Shown here: positions 45,686-55,498 of the stretch, one piece after another
Numbering within the stretch: the first letter of the stretch is position 1
Layout: the number at the start of each line of letters is the position of its first letter
Assembly (NCBI RefSeq): GCF_902459695.1
Contig: NZ_CABPRZ010000002.1
Coordinates: 345,112 to 409,111 of the forward strand
Direction of reading: 5' to 3'
Source of the DNA: Pandoraea terrae
GTDB lineage: Bacteria; Pseudomonadota; Gammaproteobacteria; Burkholderiales; Burkholderiaceae
DNA length: 64,000 bases
Made by a program: the position numbers and the translations under genes
The notes under the pieces: generated by a model
Database searches by the model: none
Told to the model about the DNA's origin: nothing
What the model saw: only the letters and a program-made list of their open reading frames with translations

Positions 45686-46624
45686 ATGAGTCAAAACCGC
45701 GAACCGATCGACACCTACCTGCTGCGCGTGCTTTACACCTTGCTGATCGAGCGTAGCGTCACGCGCGCCGCTGTCAAGCTGAATCAGTCGCAGCCGGCCA
45801 TCAGCGCGGCCTTGCGCCGCCTGCGCGATATCACCGGCGATCCGCTGCTGGTGCGTGGCAAGTCGGGCATGGTGCCGACCGAATACGGCCAATCGCTGCT
45901 GGAGCCGACGCAGAACGCATTGCGGGAGATCGAACGCATCACGGTGCAACAATCGAATTTCGATCCGGCGACGACGGTCCGCACGTTCCGCATCGGGTCG
46001 CCCGACTACCTGAATGTCTTTTTCGTGCCGACGGTCGTTGAACGTTTCCGCCAGCAAGCGCCGAACGCACAACTCGAGGTGCACTCGCTCGGCCCGGCGT
46101 TCGACTACGAACACGCGCTCGAAGACGGCAAGGTGGACATTGTCATCGGCAATTGGCCGGAACCCCCCGAACAGTTGCATTTATCGAACCTGTTCGTCGA
46201 CCAGATCGTCTGCCTGATGCGCAATTCGCATCCTTATGCCAAGCGCGGCCTGACGCTGGAGCAATACCTGGCGAGCCCGCATCTGGCGCCGACGCCCTAT
46301 TCCGTCGCCCAGCGCGGCGCCATCGACATGCATCTGGCGCGCGAGCGGCTCAAGCGCAACGTCGTGGTCACGATTCCGTACTTCAATCTGGCCCCCTATG
46401 TGCTGCTGAAATCGGATCTGATCTTCACGACGACGCGGCTCTTCGCCGATCATTACGCCGAATTCCTGCCCCTGACCGTGGTCGAGGCGCCCATCGATTT
46501 TCCGCCGATGCAGTACTACCAGTTGTGGCACGAACGCACGCATTATTCCGATGAAGTGCGCTGGCTGCGCGGCGTCATCTCGGACGCCACCCGCACACTG
46601 CTCGAACAGCGTCCGCAGTCGTAA
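45686..46624 (+). CDS. LysR-family regulator beside purine-catabolism genes
   Basis: 312 aa. Helix-turn-helix at VTRAAVKLNQSQPAISAALRRLRDITGDPLLVR, then a periplasmic-binding-type effector domain (RIGSPDYLNVFFVPTVVERF...). The start is taken at ATG 45686 (MSQNREPIDTYLLR) because the DNA upstream contains a palindromic operator; ATGs at 45605 and 45644 are in frame. Convergent with the 8-oxoguanine deaminase gene and close to urate-degradation genes, so it probably senses a purine or breakdown product (inference). Confidence 0.82.
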   Translation: MSQNREPIDTYLLRVLYTLLIERSVTRAAVKLNQSQPAISAALRRLRDITGDPLLVRGKSGMVPTEYGQSLLEPTQNALREIERITVQQSNFDPATTVRTFRIGSPDYLNVFFVPTVVERFRQQAPNAQLEVHSLGPAFDYEHALEDGKVDIVIGNWPEPPEQLHLSNLFVDQIVCLMRNSHPYAKRGLTLEQYLASPHLAPTPYSVAQRGAIDMHLARERLKRNVVVTIPYFNLAPYVLLKSDLIFTTTRLFADHYAEFLPLTVVEAPIDFPPMQYYQLWHERTHYSDEVRWLRGVISDATRTLLEQRPQS

Positions 46625-46741
46625 CGCCGTTTTACCGGCGGAGCGGCCCCCACCGCCCCGCCGAACCGCCAGCGGCATGTCCATGCGTAGACACACCGCC
46701 TTCTCGCGACGACGCCGTCGCCCGGGGCCCTGGGGCCCGGG

Positions 46742-48106
46742 TTAGCGCGCCGCCTCGGCCAGTTCCCGCGCCAGCTGATTGTGACGATGGATGACGTTCG
46801 GCAGGTCGACCGTCGTCAGCCGCCCCTCCCGCACCACCACCCGGCCGTTCACCACACTGTACGCGGCGTGTCCCGGATTACAGAAGACCAGCGCCGCCAC
46901 GGGATCGTGCAGGCCGCCGGCCATGCCGACACCGCGCGTATCGAAAGCGACGAAGTCTGCCGCCATGCCCGGCGCCAACGCACCGATATCATCGCGGTTC
47001 AACACCCGCGCGCCGCCGAGCGTCGCGATCTCCAGCGCCTCGCGCGCGGTCATCGCGTTGGGCCCGAAGCCCACGCGCTGCAGCAAGAGCGCCTGACGCG
47101 CCTCATTGATCATGCTCGCCGCGTCGTTCGATGCGCAGCCATCGACGCCCAACCCGACCGGCACGCCGGCGTCGCGCATGCGGCGGATCGGCGCAATGCC
47201 CGACGCCAGCCGCATGTTGGAGCACGGGCAATGCGCCACCCCCGTTCCCGTCTTCGCGAACAGGGCGATGCCAGGATCGTCGAGCTGCACGCAGTGGGCG
47301 TGCCAGACATCGTGACCCACCCAGCCCAGATCCTGCGCATACTCGGCTGGCGTCATATTGAATTTTTCGCGGCTGTAGGCGATGTCGTTCACGTTCTCTG
47401 CAAGGTGCGTATGCAGCGAGACGCCGAAGTGGCGCGCCATGCCCGCCGCCTCGCGCATCAGGTCGCGCGACACCGAGAATGGCGAGCACGGCGCCACGAC
47501 CACGCGCAGCATGGCATAGCGGCCGGCGTCGTGATACGTCTCGATCAGGCGCTGCGTGTCCTTGAGAATGTCCGCCTCGCGCTCCACGACGCGGTCCGGG
47601 GGCAAACCGCCCTGGCTCTGCCCGACGCTCATGCTGCCGCGGCTCGCGTGAAAACGCATGCCGATCCCGGCCGCCGCCTCGATACTGTCGTCGAGCCTGC
47701 AGCCGTTCGGATAGATATAGAGGTGATCGCTCGACGTCGTGCAGCCCGAGAGCAGCAACTCGGCCATCGCCGTCTGGGTCGAAACCCGGATCATCTCCGG
47801 CGTGAGCCCCGCCCATATCGGGTAGAGGTTCGTCAGCCAGTTGAACAGTTCACCGTCCTGCGCGGCAGGAATCGCACGCGTGAGGCTCTGGTACATGTGG
47901 TGATGGGTATTCACCAGCCCCGGGATCACCACATGACCGCGCATGTCGAGGATTTCGTCGGCCGTCTCCGGCAGCGTGTCCGTCGGACCGACCGCCTGGA
48001 TGCGGTTACCCTCGATGAACAGGCCGCCGCGTTTGATCTCGCGCCGGCCGGCATCCATCGTGACCAGGACTTCCGCATTCCTGACGAGCAGCGTTTTCGC
48101 TTGCAT
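46742..48106 (-). CDS. 8-oxoguanine deaminase
   Basis: 454 aa amidohydrolase of the AtzA/TrzN-like subgroup. Metal ligands: NTHHHM (HxH in strand 1), HTHLAEN, and WHAHCVQLDD; the late Asp is in GLGVDGCASND. The overall pattern and the SRGSMSVGQSQGGLPPD loop match 8-oxoguanine deaminases, which convert 8-oxoguanine to urate. That links it to the urate hydroxylase and hydroxyisourate hydrolase nearby. The permease gene lies 21 nt upstream on the same strand, forming an operon. Confidence 0.85.
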   Translation of the reverse strand: MQAKTLLVRNAEVLVTMDAGRREIKRGGLFIEGNRIQAVGPTDTLPETADEILDMRGHVVIPGLVNTHHHMYQSLTRAIPAAQDGELFNWLTNLYPIWAGLTPEMIRVSTQTAMAELLLSGCTTSSDHLYIYPNGCRLDDSIEAAAGIGMRFHASRGSMSVGQSQGGLPPDRVVEREADILKDTQRLIETYHDAGRYAMLRVVVAPCSPFSVSRDLMREAAGMARHFGVSLHTHLAENVNDIAYSREKFNMTPAEYAQDLGWVGHDVWHAHCVQLDDPGIALFAKTGTGVAHCPCSNMRLASGIAPIRRMRDAGVPVGLGVDGCASNDAASMINEARQALLLQRVGFGPNAMTAREALEIATLGGARVLNRDDIGALAPGMAADFVAFDTRGVGMAGGLHDPVAALVFCNPGHAAYSVVNGRVVVREGRLTTVDLPNVIHRHNQLARELAEAAR

Positions 48107-48127
48107 GACCGCTTCCCTTTACAAAAA

Positions 48128-49483
48128 TCAGTGCGCTTCGCAACCGAGGGCCGCCCCGTCCGTCTGCGCGTCCGGCTTTTTCAAGCCGTTGAAGTATGCG
48201 TTCAGCGCCACGGCCGAAATCGTGGCAAGCAGGATACCGCTGTGCAGCAGCGGTGCCAGTTGCTCCGGCATCTTGGCGAAGAACTTGTTCGAGGCCACCG
48301 GGATCATGGCCATGCCGATGCTGATCGCCACGATATACAGGTTGTAGCGATTGTTCGTGTAGTCGACCTTGGCGAGAATCTTCACGCCGGTGGCCATCAC
48401 CATCCCGAACATCACGACGCCCGCGCCGCCCAGTACGAACTGCGGAATCGACGCCACGATCACCGACATCTTCGGAATCACGCCGAACAGCAGGAGGATG
48501 CCGCCTGCCGCCACGCACACCCAGCGGCTCTTGACGCCGGTAACGCCCACCAGGCCGATATTCTGCGAAAACGAGGTATGCGGGAAGCTGTTGAACAATC
48601 CGCCGATGACCGTCGCCAGGCCATCCACGCGCAGGCCGGACACCAGCGCTTTTTCGTCCACCGGCTTGCCGACGATCTCGCCCAGCGCCAGGAACATGCC
48701 CGTCGACTCGATGAACGTGATCAGCATGACGATGGTCAGCGTGCCGATGGCCCACGGATCGAACACGGGCATGCCGAAATGGAACGGCGTGACAATGTCG
48801 AACCACTTGACCTGCTCGATGCCGGCGAAACTCACCTTGTGCAGCAGCACCGCGATGATGAACCCGAAAACGATGCCGAGCAGCACCGCGATATTCGAGA
48901 AGAAGCCCTTCACGAAGCGCGTAATCAGCAGGATGAACACCAGCACGGCGAACGACACGCCCAGATAGACCGGATCGCCGTACTCGGGGTTGCCGACGCC
49001 TCCGGCCGCCCAGTTGATGCCCACGCCGACGATGGTCAGCCCGATCGACGTGATGACGATGCCCGTGACGATCGGCGGGAAGAACCGCAGCAGCTTGCCG
49101 ACCAGCGGCGCAATGAGCGTGCCGATCACCCCTGCGGCAATCGTCGCCCCGAAAATACCGTTGATGCCCAGCGACGGGTTGTTGCCGATGGCCAGCATCG
49201 GGCCGACGGCGGCGAATGTCACCGCCATGATCACCGGCATGCGGATGCCGAATTTGCCGATGCCCACACTTTGCAGCAGCGTCGCGATACCGCAGCACAT
49301 CAAGTCGGCGGAAATGAGAAAGGCGATCTGGTCCTTCGGCAGGCCAAGCGCCCCGCCGACGATCAAGGGCACCGCAACGGCGCCCGCATACATCACCAAA
49401 ACGTGTTGCAAGCCCAGCATCAACAACTTTCCGATCGGCAGTCGTTCGTCGACCGGATGTACGGCATTGACAGTCTTACGCAT
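48128..49483 (-). CDS. NCS2-family purine/uracil-xanthine permease
   Basis: 451 aa, about 12-14 membrane helices. NCS2 signature regions: QHVLVMYAGAVAVPLIVGGALG at the start; the Glu/Asn-containing FIESTGMFLALGEIVGKPV; and the FSQNIGLVGVTGVKSRW segment with the QN motif. The branch with this motif pattern usually takes xanthine or urate. The ATG at 49483 (MRKTVNAVH) follows ACGGAGACG and is preferred over one 17 codons upstream. It heads a two-gene operon with the deaminase. Confidence 0.88.
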   Translation of the reverse strand: MRKTVNAVHPVDERLPIGKLLMLGLQHVLVMYAGAVAVPLIVGGALGLPKDQIAFLISADLMCCGIATLLQSVGIGKFGIRMPVIMAVTFAAVGPMLAIGNNPSLGINGIFGATIAAGVIGTLIAPLVGKLLRFFPPIVTGIVITSIGLTIVGVGINWAAGGVGNPEYGDPVYLGVSFAVLVFILLITRFVKGFFSNIAVLLGIVFGFIIAVLLHKVSFAGIEQVKWFDIVTPFHFGMPVFDPWAIGTLTIVMLITFIESTGMFLALGEIVGKPVDEKALVSGLRVDGLATVIGGLFNSFPHTSFSQNIGLVGVTGVKSRWVCVAAGGILLLFGVIPKMSVIVASIPQFVLGGAGVVMFGMVMATGVKILAKVDYTNNRYNLYIVAISIGMAMIPVASNKFFAKMPEQLAPLLHSGILLATISAVALNAYFNGLKKPDAQTDGAALGCEAH

Positions 49484-49914
49484 TGCGTCTCCGTCCCACG
49501 GGGGGTGTTCGAATGTATTTTTTGGGTGACTCAAAGGTAACTTTTGCCCCCCAGCGCGACAAGACGGCCCGAGGCTATAGTGCTTTTTTCATGAGCCGTA
49601 TGCCTCTGCCGTTATCTCGCTTTTCGGGTTTTCCCCAAGAACTCACGTAACGACTGGCGTTCCGGGGCGATTGTCCGTGCTTTGCGTACCGGTCTGATAT
49701 CGCACGCCTTATGCTTGGCATAACGGAATCGCACAGTGGTCCGTTTCGACGAATTAAATTAACGCTGAATTGTGGACTCGAGGGGTTGCCTGCGGTGTGT
49801 GACGGCGTGCAAGCGCTGCGTGCAGCGATATGCGCCGCGTTTTATCTTTGGTATTGCGGGCACGGTGATGCCCGCATTCTCCCTACAATGCATCCATCCA
49901 TTACAGGAGACATC
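49484..49914. promoter_or_regulatory. divergent intergenic region, permease / uraH
   Basis: About 430 nt between divergent purine-catabolism operons. It should hold both promoters. A stretch of AT-rich sequence at 49735-49775 (CGAATTAAATTAACG) stands out. No gene with support; an open frame extending uraH upstream lacks a ribosome-binding site. Confidence 0.4.
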
Positions 49915-50265
49915 ATGGGACGACTGACTACCCACGTACTCGATACCGCCCACGGCAAGCCGGGCACCGATATTCGCGTGGAACTCTGGAGCGTGGCCGG
50001 CGAGCGCCGACTGCTGCGTGACGTGAAGACCAACCACGACGGCCGTTGCGACAAACCGCTGCTCGAAGGCGACGATTTCCAGGCCGGCGAATACGAACTC
50101 GTATTCCACGCAGGCGACTACTTTGCGGCACAAGGCGTCGAAGTTCCGACGCCGCGTTTCGTCGATCGCGTCGTCCTGCGTTTCGGGATTGCCGAACCGG
50201 ATCAGCATTACCACGTGCCCCTGCTGGTGTCGCCGTGGAGCTACAGCACGTATCGCGGCAGTTGA
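49915..50265 (+). CDS. uraH: 5-hydroxyisourate hydrolase
   Basis: 116 aa transthyretin-like enzyme acting after urate oxidation. Key residues are all visible: the His in LTTHVLDTAHGKP, Arg in DIRVELW, the His in EPDQHYHVPLLVSP, and the C-terminal YRGS tetrapeptide. The ATG follows ACAGGAG. puuD begins 40 nt downstream, giving a two-gene urate-breakdown operon. Confidence 0.95.
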   Translation: MGRLTTHVLDTAHGKPGTDIRVELWSVAGERRLLRDVKTNHDGRCDKPLLEGDDFQAGEYELVFHAGDYFAAQGVEVPTPRFVDRVVLRFGIAEPDQHYHVPLLVSPWSYSTYRGS

Positions 50266-50305
50266 GACCGCGGCGTCGACATTAGGCAGTAGAGGAGAAT
50301 ATAAG

Positions 50306-51517
50306 ATGGAAGCGTTTATCACCGACTGGCTCAATCTGTTGTTGCGCTGGCTGCACGTCGTGGCAGCCATTGCCTGGATCGGCGAGTCGTTTTACTTCGT
50401 CATGCTCGACAACGGCCTGAAGCCGCCCAAGGAAGCCGAAGCGAAGCAGCGCGGCGTGTTCGGCGAAATGTGGTCCGTGCATGGCGGCGGGTTCTATCAC
50501 TCGCAGAAATACCTGGTGTCCCCGCCGAAGATGCCGGAAGACCTGCACTGGTCGAAATGGAAGTCGTACACCACGTGGATGTCGGGCTTCGCCCTGTTCT
50601 GCGTGCTGTATCTGCTGCAACCCCAGACCTACCTGATTGACAAGAATGTCGCTGATCTCGCGCCCTCCACGGCCGTGGGCATCGCCGTCGCCTTCCTGAT
50701 CGGTGGCTGGTTCGCCTACGACGGCCTGTGCCGCCTGCTCGGCAAGAACGAGCGCGTGCTCGGCATCGCCGTGGCGCTTTTCGTCGTCGTCTGCACATTC
50801 GCTACGACGCATATTTTCGCGGGTCGCGCGGCCTTCCTGATCGTTGGCGCGATGATGGCGACCGCCATGTCGGCCAACGTGTTCTTCTGGATCATCCCGG
50901 GCCAGCGCAAGAGCGTGGACGCCCTGGCCAAGGGCGAAGTGCCGAACCCGATCTGGGGCAAGCTCGGCAAACAGCGCTCGGTCCATAACACGTATTTCAC
51001 GCTGCCGGTCGTGTTCATCATGATCAGCAACCACTACGCGTTCACGTACAGCAACAAGTACAACTGGCTGATCCTGTCGATCATCATGCTCGCAGGCGCC
51101 ATGATCCGTCAGTTCTTCGTGCTGCGTCATTCGGGCAAGAACCTGTACGCCCTGCCGGTCGCGGGCGCCGCCCTGCTGGCCGGTGTTGCCGTGTTCGCCG
51201 CGCCGCGTCCCGCCCCGGCGCCTGCTGCCGCGCACAGTGAAGCGGGCGCCACTGCGCCTGCCGCGCTCAAGCTGTCGGAAATCCAGCCGATCCTGACGCA
51301 ACGCTGCGCCACGTGTCACTCGGCCAAGCCGACGATGATGGGCAGCGCGCCGGCCGGCGTCATGTTCGATACGCCGGACGAGATCTCGCAAAACGCCCAG
51401 CGCATTTATCAGCAGGCCGTCGCCCTGAAGGCGATGCCGCTGGGCAACGTGACGCAGATGACCGACGACGAACGCCAGAAAATCGCCGCATGGTTCAACG
51501 GCGGCGCACAAAAGTAA
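50306..51517 (+). CDS. puuD: membrane urate hydroxylase PuuD with C-terminal cytochrome c domain
   Basis: 403 aa. The N-terminal integral-membrane domain (about 8 helices, residues 1-300; LRWLHVVAAIAWIGESFYFVMLD and FWIIPGQRKSVDAL are family landmarks) is joined by an Ala/Pro-rich linker to a c-type cytochrome with the haem site CATCH. It oxidises urate to 5-hydroxyisourate, passing electrons to the respiratory chain rather than making hydrogen peroxide. A strong ribosome-binding site (AGAGGAG) precedes the ATG. It is followed by a clear terminator. Confidence 0.94.
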   Translation: MEAFITDWLNLLLRWLHVVAAIAWIGESFYFVMLDNGLKPPKEAEAKQRGVFGEMWSVHGGGFYHSQKYLVSPPKMPEDLHWSKWKSYTTWMSGFALFCVLYLLQPQTYLIDKNVADLAPSTAVGIAVAFLIGGWFAYDGLCRLLGKNERVLGIAVALFVVVCTFATTHIFAGRAAFLIVGAMMATAMSANVFFWIIPGQRKSVDALAKGEVPNPIWGKLGKQRSVHNTYFTLPVVFIMISNHYAFTYSNKYNWLILSIIMLAGAMIRQFFVLRHSGKNLYALPVAGAALLAGVAVFAAPRPAPAPAAAHSEAGATAPAALKLSEIQPILTQRCATCHSAKPTMMGSAPAGVMFDTPDEISQNAQRIYQQAVALKAMPLGNVTQMTDDERQKIAAWFNGGAQK

Positions 51518-51557
51518 CACTGCATCGCACCGATTCCTTCTTGCTGTACCCCATGTT

Positions 51558-51581
51558 GAGGCGCTTCGGCGCCTCTTTTTT
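51558..51581 (+). terminator. Rho-independent terminator after puuD
   Basis: GAGGCGC / TTCG / GCGCCTC followed by TTTTTT, 40 nt after the puuD stop. Confidence 0.92.
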
Positions 51582-51679
51582 ATGGTGCCGGAACTCCCGC
51601 CGTTTGCCCCGGTCTGTTACCTTCGGCGTCCGGTAAGCCGCGTCCCGAAACGACGCGGTGGCTCTCCACGAGGGGCACC

Positions 51680-53089
51680 ATGTCTCACACGAGTACTTTG
51701 CAACGCACGAATAACGCCTTGCTCAAGCAGTATGTCGCGCTCGCGGTTCCGACCATCCTTTCCGGCTGGGTCTATACGGTCTACACGCTCATCGACGGGA
51801 TCTTCATCGGCCGTTACGTCGGCCAGCAGGCGCTTGCGGCCCTGAACCTCGTCGTCCCGCTGCTTTATGTGCCGTACGCCTTCAGCGTCATGATCGGCGT
51901 CGGCGGCGCCACGCTGATCTCGCGCTTGCTCGGCCAAAACCGTGAGGCCGAGGCACGCCAGGTCTTCGCGCAAGTGCTCTGGACCATGCTGTGTGTGAGC
52001 GCCGTCATGAGCGTGGCCGTGCTGCTGTTCTCGCCGCAGATCGTGACGATGCTGGGCGCCACGGGCGAACTGGCGACGCAGGCGGAGGCCTTTGTATGCA
52101 TCTATGCGTACTTCATCCTGTTCGCCAACGGTCTGTACGCCATGGAACTGTTCCTGCGCGCGGAAAGTGCGAAGGCGGCCCGCTTCGGCCTGTACGCCAT
52201 GTTCATGGGCGCGCTGACGAACATCGCACTCGACTATTGGCTCATCGTGGTTCAGGGCCGCGGCATGGCGGGTGCGGCCTGGGCGACCGGTATGAGCATG
52301 TGCGTATCGAGTCTCGTCATGCTCGGGTATCACCTGTTCCTGGCCAAGCGCGTCGTGCCCGCATGGCGGCCGTTCGCCTCGGGCGAGTCGCACGTCGGCA
52401 AGATGCTCTACAACGGCGCGTCGGAGTTCCTCGGCGCGATCGCACCGGCCATCACCGTGTTCGCGTTCAACCGCGTCATCCTTGCGAATTTCAGTGAAGC
52501 GGGGCTCGCCGCGTACGCGATCCTGGAATACATGACGCTCGGCGCCACGGTCACGATGGTCGCGCTCGTACAGAGCATGCAGCCGATGATCAGCTATTAC
52601 CGTGGCGCGCACGATCGTCAGGCGTTGCGGGGTTCATTCCGGCTCGGCGTCGTTGCCGTCGTGGGCTTCTCCGTGCTGGTCGCCATTGCAATGGCGACGC
52701 TGTCGCGCCCGCTCACATTCCTGTTCCTGCCGGAAGGTGGCCAAGCGTGGAGCATCCTTGAACACGCGGTGATCTGGTACGCCCTCGCGTTCTTGCCTGC
52801 GGCGGGCAACCTGATCGTCGCCGGCTTCCTCACGGCGATTGAGGCGCCAGGTCCGTCGGCAATCATCGCCATGCTGCGCAGCTGGATTTTGCTGCTCGGC
52901 ATCCTGTGGCTGCTCAACGCTGCCTTCGGGGGCGCGGCGATCTGGTACACGCTGCTGATTACGGAGTTGCTGACGCTCGCCGCGAGCGCATGGCTCTACC
53001 GCACGGCCGATCGCAGCGGCCGTGCCTTCAAGGACGTTGCGCCGGTGGCCGGGCCACGCGGGCCCGATATTCGCGTGAACAGGCCCTGA
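51680..53089 (+). CDS. MATE-family efflux transporter
   Basis: 469 aa, 12 predicted membrane helices in two pseudo-symmetric halves: ALAVPTILSGWVYTVYTLIDGIFIGRYVG in the first, ASEFLGAIAPAITVFAFNRVIL in the second. This is the MepA-like branch of MATE exporters, which use Na+ or H+ to expel cationic drugs. Substrate unknown. It is a single gene after the puuD terminator. Confidence 0.9.
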   Translation: MSHTSTLQRTNNALLKQYVALAVPTILSGWVYTVYTLIDGIFIGRYVGQQALAALNLVVPLLYVPYAFSVMIGVGGATLISRLLGQNREAEARQVFAQVLWTMLCVSAVMSVAVLLFSPQIVTMLGATGELATQAEAFVCIYAYFILFANGLYAMELFLRAESAKAARFGLYAMFMGALTNIALDYWLIVVQGRGMAGAAWATGMSMCVSSLVMLGYHLFLAKRVVPAWRPFASGESHVGKMLYNGASEFLGAIAPAITVFAFNRVILANFSEAGLAAYAILEYMTLGATVTMVALVQSMQPMISYYRGAHDRQALRGSFRLGVVAVVGFSVLVAIAMATLSRPLTFLFLPEGGQAWSILEHAVIWYALAFLPAAGNLIVAGFLTAIEAPGPSAIIAMLRSWILLLGILWLLNAAFGGAAIWYTLLITELLTLAASAWLYRTADRSGRAFKDVAPVAGPRGPDIRVNRP

Positions 53090-53296
53090 CGGCCGGCGCC
53101 AGCACCGGCATTGACAGATCGGCATCGAGGCTCGCTCTTGGGCGTTTTCCCAATCTCGGCCGAGTCACCCCTCCCCTGGGAACGAACGCGCCACAGCCAC
53201 ATCGAAGACGTTCCTGTATGACAGGACGGCGAACCACCCCGGTCATTCAACGCTGGCGGGCTCGCCGCGCATTTATTCATCGCAAGGAGTTCAAGG

Positions 53297-53989
53297 ATGA
53301 CCAAACGTCTTACCGCAGAGTTCTTCGGAACATTCTGGCTAGTCCTTGGGGGCTGTGGAAGTGCTGTGCTGGCCGCGGCATTTCCCGACCTGGGCATCGG
53401 CTTTGTCGGCGTTTCTCTGGCTTTCGGCTTGACCGTGCTCACGATGGCCTACGCTGTCGGCCATATCTCCGGTGGTCATTTCAATCCGGCGGTCACTATC
53501 GGGCTGCTGACTGGCGGCCGGATCGCGGGCAAGGATGTCGTGCCTTACGTCATCAGCCAAGTCGTCGGCGCCATCGCCGCAGGGGCTGTGCTGTATCTCA
53601 TTGCCAACGGCCAGGCGGGTTTCGATGTCACGGCCGGGTTTGCCACCAACGGCTACGGCGAATACTCGCCCGGCGGCTTCTCATTGACGGCCGCAGTGGT
53701 CACTGAATTTGTGCTGACGGCGTTCTTTGTATTGATCATCCTGGGTGTGACCGGCAAAAATGCGCCTGCCGGGTTCGCCCCGCTGGCGATCGGTCTGGCC
53801 CTTACGCTGATTCACCTGATCAGCATTCCGGTCACCAATACGTCGGTCAATCCGGCGCGCAGTACCGGCATGGCCCTGTTTCAGGGCGGCTGGGCCTTGT
53901 CGCAACTCTGGGTGTTCTGGGTCGTCCCTCTGCTGGGCGGTGCCGCTGGCGGCTGGGTTCATCGCGCGCTCCTCGCCGATGACCGCTAA
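53297..53989 (+). CDS. aqpZ: aquaporin Z
   Basis: 230 aa, six membrane helices and two NPA boxes (HFNPAVTIG near residue 63 and SVNPARSTG near 185). The selectivity-filter Arg follows the second NPA. These features match water-specific AqpZ rather than glycerol facilitators. AAGGAGTTCAAGG precedes the ATG. The repeat copy C begins 35 nt after its stop. Confidence 0.95.
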   Translation: MTKRLTAEFFGTFWLVLGGCGSAVLAAAFPDLGIGFVGVSLAFGLTVLTMAYAVGHISGGHFNPAVTIGLLTGGRIAGKDVVPYVISQVVGAIAAGAVLYLIANGQAGFDVTAGFATNGYGEYSPGGFSLTAAVVTEFVLTAFFVLIILGVTGKNAPAGFAPLAIGLALTLIHLISIPVTNTSVNPARSTGMALFQGGWALSQLWVFWVVPLLGGAAGGWVHRALLADDR

Positions 53990-54023
53990 ATGAACGCTGC
54001 CGTAACTGCGCGTCTTGAGTACT

Positions 54024-54400
54024 GATGCTCGCGCCGGCCGCAGCCTCGTGTCTTGCCTATTGGTGCTCGCGCCGGCCGCAACTGCCCGTCTTGCCTATTG
54101 ATGCTCGCGCCGGCCGCAGCATTGACCCGCTTTCCGCTCCCGACAGAACACACGTACGCGGAAAGCGGGCCAACGCTCCGGCGAACCGCCACCGTTCCGT
54201 CGACACCCTCCCTCAAGCCACCCAATGCTTGCCCCAGTCTGACGCTACCGCCGTCTTCACCAGCCGCTCCACGCGGCATGCCGATTCCCGGACTCGCTCT
54301 CGAGGGACCGGCGTCGACTCCGATAATCGTCATGCCGTGACACCCCAGCGGTCCACACAGCCCCGCGGCCTCGGGGCCGCACACCGAACGCGGGTTTCGA
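54024..54400 (+). repeat. dispersed repeat, copy C (left edge of large island)
   Basis: Longest copy. It has three units of the 38-bp repeat (54024-54120) instead of two. The hairpin (54124-54137 with 54158-54171) has one mismatch near its outer end, and the conserved 230 bp follows. Inverted relative to copy D. The right flank up to the 93-aa gene matches the left flank of copy B. Confidence 0.85.
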
Positions 54401-54543
54401 CGTACCGGCACCGCGCGACGCGCCCCGGTTCGTTGAAACCCACTGTGTATTCCGGCCTTATCGCGAAGGTCTGGGCGGTAACGCATCGACAATCGCCCGG
54501 ATGACATGCCATCCGGACAACGAGCTGACGCTGCGGGCGGGCG

Positions 54544-54825
54544 TTACGCAGCAAGAGGCTGCGCACGCTCGACGAGGTGGTTCCGCTGCTCGAAGATTTG
54601 CGTCGAAAGTTCATGCGCAGTACTCGCGAGTTCTTCAAGTTGCTCTAAGAACGCGTGCACGAATTCCTCATCCAGCGAATCGATCCCGCCTTGGCCACCC
54701 ACCATCGACAGCGCGACGATCTTGCCAGTCACATTGCGCAGTTCAACCGCACGTTCATCCTGCTCCCTGCGACACTGGGCAATCGCTTCGTCTTCCAGGG
54801 AAAGTTGACGCTCAACTTCAGACAT
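54544..54825 (-). CDS. 93-aa coiled-coil island protein, unknown function
   Basis: Starts with an unusually strong ribosome-binding site (GGAGGTGAT directly before ATG 54825), so it is very likely translated. The product (MSEVERQLSLEDEAIAQCRR..., then DEEFVHAFLEQLEELASTAHELSTQ) is acidic and almost wholly helical, with heptad-like Leu spacing; no signal peptide. Not recognised. Its C-terminal half recurs as a fragment at 27326-27481, also next to a repeat copy. It could be a chaperone or adaptor for the effector, but it is divergently transcribed from it. Confidence 0.7.
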   Translation of the reverse strand: MSEVERQLSLEDEAIAQCRREQDERAVELRNVTGKIVALSMVGGQGGIDSLDEEFVHAFLEQLEELASTAHELSTQIFEQRNHLVERAQPLAA

Positions 54826-55498
54826 ATCACCTCCAACACAACAAAGTGGGTTTGCGCCCGCTCAGCGCTGTCGAGGGAGTGACGTAAGAGATGGCGTTCC
54901 GATGACGAACGGGTGGGCGGGCACCAGGCCGGGGTGAGATGCCGTGCAAGTCCAGTGGATCAAAACGGCCGACCGTGTGGTCGCCCGACCTGAGCCCGCC
55001 CATAGATGAATCAATCGGCGCGTTCAATCCGCGCACGACGGACCGCGCGCGAAGCGCGGCCGTGTGCCCACTTAACTTGCTCCGGGATCTCACTCCCGTA
55101 TCGCGATTGGGTCGCGATGGAAAAAGCTTACGCGCGGCACACGGCATGTACAAGGCGAAATGCCGCCAATTCTATCGTTTTGCCCGACTTTCGGAATCGT
55201 CCGAGCAAATCATTAGGATTACGCGCTTGTTTTAAAAATCCCGTTGGGAGTGACGGCGCATTCAGATTTATCCCAATTCGAGGGTCGTCGCATTTAACGT
55301 CAATCATCGAGCGTTTATTCTTCGTGGCCGAAGCCTCAGATAGGCATTCGGCACGGCAGGGGCAACGATGGCGAGCGACCGCGGCCTCGTCGTTCAGGTT
55401 CGAGGGCCCCGACGGCATGAGTATTTCACTGCCGGCACTTCCCAAGAGCGATCCGAGCCCGCCCGACGACGGCTACCCCCTTTCCCACTGAGATAGCG
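54826..55498. other. 673-nt region upstream of the effector gene
   Basis: It should hold the divergent promoters for the 93-aa gene and the effector. Short open frames exist, including one at 55417-55491 reading MSISLPALPKSDPSPPDDGYPLSH. That ends like the N-terminal part of an M23-type protein and resembles the start of the next gene, so it may be the remnant of an earlier tandem copy. No recognisable intact gene. Confidence 0.4.

Noticed and set aside
46781..49540. 919-codon plus-strand open frame across the deaminase and permease genes
   Set aside because: It is antisense to two well-recognised genes and its product is an Arg/His/Asp-rich shadow without motifs, an effect of high GC.
54506..54808. 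Plus-strand open frame over the 93-aa gene (matching the front of the chimeric FGE frame)
   Set aside because: It lacks a ribosome-binding site, whereas the minus-strand frame has a near-perfect one; the plus frame is only the antisense of it.
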